Assembly: GCA_014802705.1 (NCBI GenBank)
Contig: JAAVBR010000023.1
Span: forward strand, 1-11,392
Length of the DNA stretch: 11,392 bases
Direction: 5' to 3'
Origin: a bacterium
Lineage (GTDB): Bacteria > Pseudomonadota > Alphaproteobacteria > Rs-D84
This document shows, piece by piece, positions 5,371-11,392 of the stretch. Position numbers and translations under genes: made by a program. The notes under the pieces were generated by a model, which was not told the origin of the DNA, searched no databases, and saw only the letters and a program-made list of their open reading frames with translations. Every line of letters starts with the position of its first letter. The first letter of the stretch is position 1.

Positions 5371-6336
5371 TTATCCGACGTCGTCCAAAATGGCTTTCAG
5401 TTCCTGCATATCGGCGGGCATGCGCGCCTTGAAATGCATCGGCGTGCCCGTCACGGGATGGATGAAATCCAAAACCTCGGCATGTAACATCTGGCCATGA
5501 TGGGTGCGGATAAAATCCAACAGGTCCGCGTCCCGCACCGACCCCAGGCGCGCCGCCCCGCGGCCATAGACCGGATCGCACAGGACCGGAAAGCCATGCG
5601 CCGACAAATGTACGCGAATCTGGTGTGTGCGCCCCGTCAACAGTGTGCACCGCATCAAGGACACCCCCGCCCGCGTCCAGGCGTCCGCCACCGTGACCGA
5701 TGTCTGGGCCGGTTTGCCCCCGGATTTGACCAGACTCATTTTCTGGCGATTGCGGGACGATCGGGCGATGTTGCCGGTAATGTCGGCTTCTTCCCAATTG
5801 GGGACGCCCCAAACAAAGGCCACGTATTTGCGCGTTAAATCATGCGCCATAAATGTTTTGACCAATCCGCGAAACGCCGCATCTGATTTGGCAAAGACCA
5901 TAACGCCACTGGTATCCTTGTCCAGGCGATGAACGACGCCGGGCCGCCCCGCCCCGCCCAGCGTTGATAACGCGCAATGCGTTAAAATATTTTGCACCAA
6001 TGTCCCGGCGCTGTTCCCCGCCGACGGATACATCACGACACCGCGCGGTTTGTTGATGACCAAAATATCATCGTCTTCGAATAAAATATCCAAATCAAAA
6101 TCGGGTGACGCGGCCGCCGTTGCGGTCGGCGCGGCCGGGGTATTGTCCGGCACCACGACACGCACCACGTCGCCGGCGCGCAGGCGGGTCGACATCTTGA
6201 CCGGCGTGTCACAAACGGTGATGGGGAAACGCTGAACCTCGGCCCGGGAAAAATCAGGCATTTGGGCCGCCAAGAATTTATCCACACGGACGCCGGCGTC
6301 CGCATCCATTACGGTAAAATCACGTGTATCTGACAT
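5371..6336 (-). CDS. RluA-family ribosomal large-subunit pseudouridine synthase (RluC/RluD-like)
   Basis: This enzyme isomerises uridine to pseudouridine in RNA, most likely in 23S rRNA. The product has 321 residues. An S4-like RNA-binding region (about residues 15-62: RVDKFLAAQMPDFSRAEVQR ... LRAGDVVRV) is followed by the catalytic domain. VINKPRGVVMYPS (93-105), HRLDKDTSGVMVFAK (136-150, catalytic Asp139) and LLTGRTHQIRVHL are textbook RluA-family motifs. A Pro/Ala-rich linker (66-78) joins the two domains. Which site it modifies (RluA, RluC or RluD type) is not decidable here; domain order and length suit RluC or RluD. The start lies only 2 bases after the stop of the secreted-protein gene, so it is the last member of the operon and probably coupled; the ribosome binding site is weak. 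Confidence 0.93.
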   Translation of the reverse strand: MSDTRDFTVMDADAGVRVDKFLAAQMPDFSRAEVQRFPITVCDTPVKMSTRLRAGDVVRVVVPDNTPAAPTATAAASPDFDLDILFEDDDILVINKPRGVVMYPSAGNSAGTLVQNILTHCALSTLGGAGRPGVVHRLDKDTSGVMVFAKSDAAFRGLVKTFMAHDLTRKYVAFVWGVPNWEEADITGNIARSSRNRQKMSLVKSGGKPAQTSVTVADAWTRAGVSLMRCTLLTGRTHQIRVHLSAHGFPVLCDPVYGRGAARLGSVRDADLLDFIRTHHGQMLHAEVLDFIHPVTGTPMHFKARMPADMQELKAILDDVG

Positions 6337-6338
6337 GG

Positions 6339-6806
6339 TTATTTATACTCGTCCCAATTTTTGCCCCGGGTGCATTTGTTCAAATCCACCGTAAAGACCG
6401 GATCGCCCGACACTGGACATTCCAACAGGCCCGTGGTTGCGCGCTGATCCGCGTCGGCGGTGGCGTTGCGCCATGCAAATTTAATTGTCGTCGGGGCATG
6501 CACACAGACCAGGCGCAATTTTCCATCCACCTTGCCCGATGGGGATACCCACAGGCGTACGCTGTCCGCTTCGCCATAACAGGGAAACCCATCCAGGTAA
6601 TAGAGGATCAATCCCTTAGCCCCCACCAGTTTTTTATCACTGATGATTTTGCCCGTATATTGATTCCATCCCAATCCCGTGACCGCCGCCCAATCGGTGC
6701 TGGTGGAAAACAGGCTGACCCGGCGGACCACAGGCGCCGGCGCATCCGCCGCGATGGCGGTCGCGCCCCATAACAAAAATGCCCCCAGGCATAATTTTTT
6801 AATCAT
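6339..6806 (-). CDS. Small secreted protein with four cysteines, unknown function
   Basis: A 155-residue protein with a clear signal peptide: MIKKL, hydrophobic LGAFLLWGATAIAA, and cleavage after Ala-Ala at about residue 20. The mature part has four cysteines (76, 101, 130, 145), enough for two disulphides, and no recognised domain. No lipobox is present at the cleavage site (the Cys at 6 lies inside the signal peptide, too early). Its ATG overlaps the stop of the zinc-ribbon gene in ATGATTAA, 8 bases shared, with AGGGGGCG just upstream as ribosome binding site. Lying between that gene and the pseudouridine synthase, downstream of three prepilin-like genes, it may be a periplasmic or surface partner of them; that is inference from context only. 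Confidence 0.8.
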   Translation of the reverse strand: MIKKLCLGAFLLWGATAIAADAPAPVVRRVSLFSTSTDWAAVTGLGWNQYTGKIISDKKLVGAKGLILYYLDGFPCYGEADSVRLWVSPSGKVDGKLRLVCVHAPTTIKFAWRNATADADQRATTGLLECPVSGDPVFTVDLNKCTRGKNWDEYK

Positions 6807-7314
6807 TTAAATCGCCCCCTGATAATTCCACACTGATCCGGCGAACGGTCGTGGCCGGCACCGATAGCGTATGGGAAAATTCCGCCGATGTGCCCGCATC
6901 CAACAGCGTTGCCGTCGGCATAACCCGTTGACGTGCGACAATATGATCGTCGCCATCGCGGGCGATGACAATCAAATCCGGCACGCCATAAATCTGATCC
7001 GATTGATTCATCACGCGGCCCCGGACCACCACATGCGCCACGCCGTCCGTATCGGTGACGGTGCCCACATGGTCCACGGTTGCGACCATGGGCCGCGCCG
7101 CGGCCACCGCCGCCCGATGACGCGTAATGGCCGCCGTGGCGAAAATCCCCGCCGCAATCAGCGCCCCCAGGGCCGACGCCACCAACAGGATCGCATTGCC
7201 CCGGGACGCCCCGCGCACCACCCATGTATGTCCACAGACCGCGCATTTGACCGGCGTGGCCGGGACGCGGGCAATGTTATATTCTGTTTTACAAAAATCG
7301 CATCGTATTTTCAT
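6799..7314 (-). CDS. MJ0042 zinc-ribbon membrane protein
   Basis: A 171-residue protein. Its first 31 residues form an MJ0042-type zinc ribbon with cysteines at 5, 8, 24 and 27 (CDFC and CAVCGHTW). A single transmembrane segment follows at about 41-63 (AILLVASALGALIAAGIFAT), then a beta-sandwich-like domain at about 80-171. The pattern VVRGRVMNQSDQIYGVPDLIV ... LLDAGTSAEFSHTL resembles DUF3426/FxLYD domains. The ribbon should be cytoplasmic and the C-terminal domain periplasmic. The ATG at 7314 is chosen because family members start with MKIxCxxC; a TTG at 7332 would add six residues. It begins 19 bases after the third prepilin-like gene and overlaps the next gene by 8 bases. Molecular role is unknown; such proteins are common in Alphaproteobacteria. 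Confidence 0.82.
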   Translation of the reverse strand: MKIRCDFCKTEYNIARVPATPVKCAVCGHTWVVRGASRGNAILLVASALGALIAAGIFATAAITRHRAAVAAARPMVATVDHVGTVTDTDGVAHVVVRGRVMNQSDQIYGVPDLIVIARDGDDHIVARQRVMPTATLLDAGTSAEFSHTLSVPATTVRRISVELSGGDLND

Positions 7315-7333
7315 AATCGGTTTATACCACAAT

Positions 7334-8635
7334 TTATTCCAAATTCAACAGGCGATATTTCGCACGGACCCGCGCACTGATTTCATGAATCACGTTCATA
7401 AAATCCGCCGCCGTCGCGTTGCGATTGCGGGCCACCGGTCCAAACAGACGGGCGGCCGTGGTCCCGGTGCCGTCGCGCGACGCCGCAATTTTAATCGCCA
7501 TATCGTTTAACTGGTTCAGGGACAGATCCATCAATCGCGCATCGGCCGCGGAACCGGATACAGACCAATAAAACGTGGGATCAATGGAATCTTCGATCCG
7601 ATTTTTGACCTGCAGGCGCGGGGTAATGGATCCGGTGAATCCCACACTGGCAAAGATCGCATCAATACGCCCGGCCGTCATGTCCAGATTCTGGTTGATC
7701 TTTAATACCGCCGCATCCACATCCGACCGAATGGACAATCCCGACAGGGTTAAATTCGTCACCCATAAATCGCCGACGGTAAAACTGGAAAACTTGCCCG
7801 TGTCGTTCAGGGTCAGGGTGCCGGATACCTCCATCGAGCGGCCGTCGGCCGACATGGCCCCCGACACGACGGCGGATGTGGCATAAAACTGTTTGTCCAC
7901 CGTGGTGCGGTTTTGAAACGTCAGATTGCCCACCGCCATCGCATCCGCCCCCAGGATTTCGGTGAATTCGGCATTGTCGGCGTCAAAGAACGCGGTGTTT
8001 TTCACGTCATGCCCCGCCAGATTCAGCGCCGCCATCATGGTCGCATCCGCCGCATTATCCGACGGCACCCGCCACAGGTATTTTTTATCCCCGCGCAAAA
8101 TGTCGGTGGTGTCCACAATCGCGTCCATCCCCCGCACCCCCAGATCCAGGGCATCTGCCCGCCATGTGCCGTACGCCCCATAGGCCCGGTTATTTTCCAC
8201 AAAGCCCATCTGGTCCCCGCCCAGGTTGACAATCTGGCGCGTGCGCAGGGGACTGATGTCGGCATCGGCATAGACGACCACACCCTGTAACGTGGCCTGG
8301 CCACCGGTATCGCCGGATTTTAAAACCCGTAATTGGATGGTATCCCCGGCGTTTTCAATCAAATCCGACGCCAATCCAAAATCCGCCAAATCCGATAATT
8401 GCACCCGGGTAATGTTGCGCCCCACCGGCGCCAACAGCCGTGTCCGATTGGCCGTGATATAGCGTTCCAAGGCCACCCGCACCGTATCAATCTGTTGCGT
8501 CAAGGCCACATCCCGCGCCCGTTGCGCCATGCGGCCCTGGTATTGGAAAACAAAGGGAATAATCAGCATGGCCAACGCCATACTCAACAACAATTCCACC
8601 AACATCGCGCCCCGCTGGGCATTTTGTCGCATCAT
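7334..8635 (-). CDS. Prepilin-like protein C, with canonical Glu5
   Basis: A 433-residue protein starting MMRQNAQRG then AMLVELLLSMALAMLIIPFV. This is a type IV prepilin leader cut after Gly9, with hydrophobic helix and Glu at mature position 5, as needed for methylation and subunit assembly in classical pilins. The rest is far longer than a pilin: a globular region to about 190, then a Thr/Asn/Asp-rich beta region (MDLSLNQ, LTLSGLSIRSDVDAAVLKIN, LDMTAGRIDA) that looks like a beta-solenoid or fibre. The end is helical (FMNVIHEISARVRAKYRLL). There are no cysteines. The start is the ATG at 8635, which shares ATGA with the upstream stop and follows GGGGGGCG; an earlier in-frame ATG at 8674 lies inside the upstream gene. 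A PilV/shufflon-type tip adhesin is the closest known parallel, unproven. Confidence 0.8.
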   Translation of the reverse strand: MMRQNAQRGAMLVELLLSMALAMLIIPFVFQYQGRMAQRARDVALTQQIDTVRVALERYITANRTRLLAPVGRNITRVQLSDLADFGLASDLIENAGDTIQLRVLKSGDTGGQATLQGVVVYADADISPLRTRQIVNLGGDQMGFVENNRAYGAYGTWRADALDLGVRGMDAIVDTTDILRGDKKYLWRVPSDNAADATMMAALNLAGHDVKNTAFFDADNAEFTEILGADAMAVGNLTFQNRTTVDKQFYATSAVVSGAMSADGRSMEVSGTLTLNDTGKFSSFTVGDLWVTNLTLSGLSIRSDVDAAVLKINQNLDMTAGRIDAIFASVGFTGSITPRLQVKNRIEDSIDPTFYWSVSGSAADARLMDLSLNQLNDMAIKIAASRDGTGTTAARLFGPVARNRNATAADFMNVIHEISARVRAKYRLLNLE

Positions 8636-9840
8636 AACACGCCCCCCGAATCCATGGCCGGGGCGTCTTGCCATCCCGCCCCCATCAAGACCCCAAATTC
8701 ATCGCGCCCCGGTGCCGCGGGGATCGTGCCGCGTGCGATTTCCAGGGTCGCAAAGCGCGGCGGTGTCAGGGATGGAAATGACCAACCCCCAATCTTTAAC
8801 GGCACATTGGTCGACACCAACAATTCCCCCGACACCGTCAACCCAAAGTTTTCATAGAATATCATTTCCTGGGCGGACAGGAACGGCGTCTTGACGGCAT
8901 TGGCGCTGATCCCGACAAAGCCACTGATGGTGCGGGTGGTATCGGTTTTCAGATTTAAATCCCGCGCCACATGGACGGCGCCGGTGACCGATGCCCGGTC
9001 GGTAATCACGCGCCCCAATGTGGTGAATTTGGATCCGTTTAAGAATTCGGTCGTCATGGTCCGAAATCCCGTCATGTCCCCCGTGACGCGCAATCCCCCG
9101 AACGTCGCGGCATTGCCGTCCAAATTGGCCCCCGACACGAAAAAGACATTCCCCGCCGACAGGGTTTCCGCCGTGACAAAGGTGGCGGCCACGTCTTGGA
9201 TTTTGGCGGACGCCGCCGACACCGTCCCCACGTCATAGAGGTTATTGTGCCCCAAATGCAAATCCCGCGCCATGACGTTCAGGTTTTCATCCCCTGTCAC
9301 CGTCCGATGCAGATATTTTGTTTTGTCTTCGCCGGCGAAATCATAACTGATGCGATAAATTAAATGTCCCGTCTGAAAATCCGGGGCGGACACCGCCCAT
9401 GACGCGCCGTATGCCACGCCATCGTCCCCCACCACGGCGGCGTCTGTCCCGATATGATCCGCCACGCGCGCCGTGCGCACATCGGTCGCATCCAAATCAA
9501 AGGCCATATAGACATCGGTACGTGCCGCGCCACGGACCGTATATTTATCCACAAACCCGGCCACCGCCCCGTCGGACAGGGATTTTAATTCGTCCGCATC
9601 CAATCGGATCTGGGCCTGGTCCGGCCAGGTGTCCTGATTCAACCGGACAAAATTCAGCACCCCGTCCCGCCCGGCGATAATTTCCCGGGCCCGTTGCATA
9701 TCCGCAATATCGGCCGTGACATCGGATACCTGGTGCCATAACAGGGGGGCGGCCCCCATCACGATGGCCATGGCCAATAAAACATCGGTCACAGAGGCAC
9801 CCCGTTGGGCGTGCCATAAAATTTTTGTCTTAACAATCAT
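8632..9840 (-). CDS. Prepilin-like protein B, with Asp at position 5
   Basis: A 402-residue protein with leader MIVKTKILWHAQRG cut before ASVTDVLLAMAIVMGAAPLL. The hydrophobic helix is typical, but mature position 5 is Asp instead of Glu. A head region follows (to about residue 170, containing DGVAYGASWAV, paralogous in layout to YGAYGTW in protein C). Then comes a long Ala/Thr/Gly-rich beta region (LSAGNVFFVSGANLDGNAAT, GLRVTGDMTGF, VTGAVHVARDLNLKTDTTR) suggesting stacked strands of a stalk. No cysteines are present. The ATG at 9840 is preferred because GGATGGA lies 5 bases upstream; an alternative ATG at 9849 is three codons earlier with a weaker site. It overlaps the end of gene A by 11 bases and gene C by 4. 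Confidence 0.78.
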   Translation of the reverse strand: MIVKTKILWHAQRGASVTDVLLAMAIVMGAAPLLWHQVSDVTADIADMQRAREIIAGRDGVLNFVRLNQDTWPDQAQIRLDADELKSLSDGAVAGFVDKYTVRGAARTDVYMAFDLDATDVRTARVADHIGTDAAVVGDDGVAYGASWAVSAPDFQTGHLIYRISYDFAGEDKTKYLHRTVTGDENLNVMARDLHLGHNNLYDVGTVSAASAKIQDVAATFVTAETLSAGNVFFVSGANLDGNAATFGGLRVTGDMTGFRTMTTEFLNGSKFTTLGRVITDRASVTGAVHVARDLNLKTDTTRTISGFVGISANAVKTPFLSAQEMIFYENFGLTVSGELLVSTNVPLKIGGWSFPSLTPPRFATLEIARGTIPAAPGRDEFGVLMGAGWQDAPAMDSGGVL

Positions 9841-11182
9841 GGCGTCCATCCAACAGGCATTGTTTCATATCGATCCGTTGTTCCAGGCGATGCCAGTACA
9901 CATATTGGCACACCAGATATTGGGCCAACGATCGTTGATTATACGTCATCCCCAGGTTTGAAATAATCGACCGGCAATCCACCGTGCGTCCGTCGTCGCC
10001 CCGCGGATCGGCCAAAATTTCCAACGTCCCGTTATCCACATCATCGACCAACACATCGGGCAAGACCGATGTGCCCGCCGGCCGAATATCCACCATCACG
10101 GGGCCGCTGTCCCCGTCGGCCAGGGCGTCGGACGTCTGGTCCCGCAGGGTCACATTGGATGTCCGCAGGACGCCGACCTCAATCCCGCTGCGGGTGTTGT
10201 ATTCCAAACTGTCGGGATTGATATAGACGTCTTGGCCGCGGGATGCATTGATGTATCCCCCGATTTCCAGACTGTCCACACTAAAATTGATTCGATCGGC
10301 CAACACATTGCCGTTCACCGTCCAAGATTCCGGTCCGGTAAAACTGGTCCGGCCCGCCGTCATATTAAAATCATACACCGCCGCCACAGACGCCACCAGA
10401 TTGCCCGTGTCGCCAAACTGGGCAATGGTCTTGGCCGACGCATTATCCACGCGCAACACGCCCCGCGTCACCGACAGGGCCGTCGTGCCATCCCCACTTT
10501 GGAACGTTGCGCGCGTCGCGGTTAAATTGTTGATGGTGCTGCGCACTTTGCGCCCGTTTTCCATGCCCGCCACGGTTAAACTGTTGGCCGCCAACGAATC
10601 AAATGTTCCGTTGCGTGCCAAGGTCAACGCGACCGTATCCACGGAAAAATCCCCCATGTCCAAATCCACCAAGAACCCGTTGTTATCCGGATCTGTTTCG
10701 TCGCGATGAACCACGTCGGAATATTCGGGCGTCAACGGAATGGCCAATGTGACCCCATTGTCATGCGTTGCCGCATAGAACCCCAATCGCCGCGCCAATT
10801 CCGCCCGCCGAATTTCCGGCAAATTGTCATCGGTCACATTTAAATAGGCCGCGACCGTCCCCCGTTCCCGTTCGATCACCAGGGATATGGCCTGGCCCAA
10901 TGCGGTCCGCGGCACAAACCCCAGGGGCAGACCATAGGCCTCTAGCGTATCGGCAAAGGTGTTGCCGGCGATCACCGTTGTGCCATAGGGCAATGCGGCG
11001 GCGTTTTCCTGGATAAAAATACGGGCGGCGGTTTGCGCCGTGTTTAATTGTCGCGTCACGGCATACATCTGGGCGTCTTGGTCACGCGCGGCCATGCGTC
11101 GCACCACCAGGGGCATAAACGCAAACAGCAGCGTCACCGCCAACAATGCCTGTAATAAAAAGTTTCCGCCTTCGCGACGCAC
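9830..11182 (-). CDS. Prepilin-like protein A, first gene of the operon, with Gln at position 5
   Basis: A 450-residue protein. The GTG at 11182 gives a typical short leader MRREGG cut before NFLLQALLAVTLLFAFMPLV; mature position 5 is Gln, not Glu. GGGGGG (11199-11194) lies 11 bases upstream. Longer starts (ATG 11227 and beyond) fall in or before the predicted -10 box and have no ribosome binding site. After a head region (about 40-170, ARIFIQENAAALPYGTT ... ELARRLGFYAA) come strand-rich repeats (LTVAGMENG, LTATRATFQSGDGTTALSVT, GVLRVDNASAKTI, SWTVNGNVLADRINF) like a beta-helix. Four cysteines sit in the last 60 residues (DCRS, LVCQY, KQCLL, HDC), unlike B and C, which have none. A surface pilus tip or fibre is suggested; exact function unknown. 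Confidence 0.75.
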   Translation of the reverse strand: MRREGGNFLLQALLAVTLLFAFMPLVVRRMAARDQDAQMYAVTRQLNTAQTAARIFIQENAAALPYGTTVIAGNTFADTLEAYGLPLGFVPRTALGQAISLVIERERGTVAAYLNVTDDNLPEIRRAELARRLGFYAATHDNGVTLAIPLTPEYSDVVHRDETDPDNNGFLVDLDMGDFSVDTVALTLARNGTFDSLAANSLTVAGMENGRKVRSTINNLTATRATFQSGDGTTALSVTRGVLRVDNASAKTIAQFGDTGNLVASVAAVYDFNMTAGRTSFTGPESWTVNGNVLADRINFSVDSLEIGGYINASRGQDVYINPDSLEYNTRSGIEVGVLRTSNVTLRDQTSDALADGDSGPVMVDIRPAGTSVLPDVLVDDVDNGTLEILADPRGDDGRTVDCRSIISNLGMTYNQRSLAQYLVCQYVYWHRLEQRIDMKQCLLDGRHDC

Positions 11183-11217
11183 TGTAATAGAATCCCCCCA
11201 ATTCCCACCTGTCCCCC

Positions 11218-11246
11218 AGGTTAGCATTTGAAAAAAATTATTGCAA
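11218..11246 (-). promoter_or_regulatory. Promoter of the six-gene prepilin operon
   Basis: On the minus strand TTGCAA (11246-11241), a 17-base spacer and TAACCT (11223-11218), with TGC directly before the -10 as in extended -10 promoters. Transcription would start near 11211. The ATG at 11227 overlaps the upstream side of the -10 box and cannot then be translated from this transcript, which supports the GTG start at 11182. Confidence 0.55.
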
Positions 11247-11294
11247 TCGGTTTTCGGATGATTTATGATTTGCCCCGTGTGAACCAAGTTGACC

Positions 11295-11316
11295 GGTGAC
11301 GCAGAAAAATGTCACC
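11295..11316. promoter_or_regulatory. Inverted repeat, possible operator
   Basis: GGTGAC (11295-11300) and GTCACC (11311-11316) are perfect 6-bp reverse complements 10 bases apart. The site lies about 50 bases upstream of the -35 box of the prepilin operon. No T-run follows on either strand, so it is not a typical terminator. A dimeric regulator binding two half sites is possible; the 6-bp arms could also be chance. Confidence 0.3.
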
Positions 11317-11359
11317 TTGTGGGGAAAGATTACCTTCCATAACAATAAAAGAAAAACTG

Positions 11360-11392
11360 ATGCAAAATAAAAAGAACCAAACATCTGTCGGG
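11360..11392 (+). CDS. Possible start of a divergent gene, cut by the window edge
   Basis: An ATG at 11360 opens a frame MQNKKNQTSVG that is still open at the end of the window. Upstream there is only a weak promoter-like pair, TTGTGG (11317-11322) and TAACAA (11340-11345), 17 bases apart, and an A-rich stretch instead of a clear ribosome binding site. Too little is visible to name a product. Confidence 0.2.
   Translation, partial: MQNKKNQTSVG

Noticed and set aside
8399..8894. Plus-strand open frames opposite the prepilin-like genes
   Set aside because: They are Pro/His/Arg-rich shadow frames with no ribosome binding sites and lie opposite well-supported coding sequence.
7334..11182. A DNA shufflon with invertible C-terminal cassettes behind the prepilin-like genes
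   Set aside because: No repeated inverted cassette ends or recombinase gene were seen; the three genes are full-length and in the same orientation.

Overview
The window looks like a chromosomal piece of an alphaproteobacterium of moderate to high GC. The GyrA has the long insert and acidic tail typical of alphaproteobacterial GyrA, and the small MerR-type protein is of the kind that usually follows ihfA in that class. The prepilin-like genes and cysteine-rich secreted proteins would suit a host-associated or metagenome-derived lineage, but that is inference. No rRNA, tRNA, CRISPR array or insertion sequence was seen.

Left part (1-888). A nested palindromic intergenic repeat (19-78) is followed by a good sigma70-type promoter (130-158) and a gene for a cysteine-rich protein (to 790). 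The 5' end of that gene is inverted. Its ribosome binding site, GTG start and first 17 codons lie on the minus strand inside 200-286. Flipping 200-286 between the 8-bp inverted repeats at 200-207 and 279-286 rebuilds, in frame, a complete signal peptide fused to the body of the protein. As read here the gene is OFF. This is the most striking observation in the window: either a small invertible switch or a recent fold-back inversion.

Centre-left (860-5370). rpmH (ribosomal protein L34) and a 35-codon membrane microprotein run leftwards from a consensus promoter. Back to back with it, a gyrA promoter drives gyrA, a MerR-type regulator and an aminoglycoside-phosphotransferase-fold kinase rightwards. 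These three are tightly packed (overlap of 11, then a gap of 17). The expected rnpA partner of rpmH is absent. Both outer ends close on hairpins with A/T tracts on either side that can terminate convergent transcription.

Right part (5371-11392). One compact minus-strand operon of six genes starts from a promoter at about 11218-11246. Three large prepilin-like proteins come first, each with a type IV pilin leader and a long beta-rich stalk. A membrane-anchored MJ0042 zinc-ribbon protein, a small secreted four-cysteine protein and an RluA-family pseudouridine synthase follow. The first five could form a surface or tip structure and its helpers; the synthase is probably a housekeeping gene read from the same transcript. 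The last 105 bases hold a possible divergent gene start that runs off the window.
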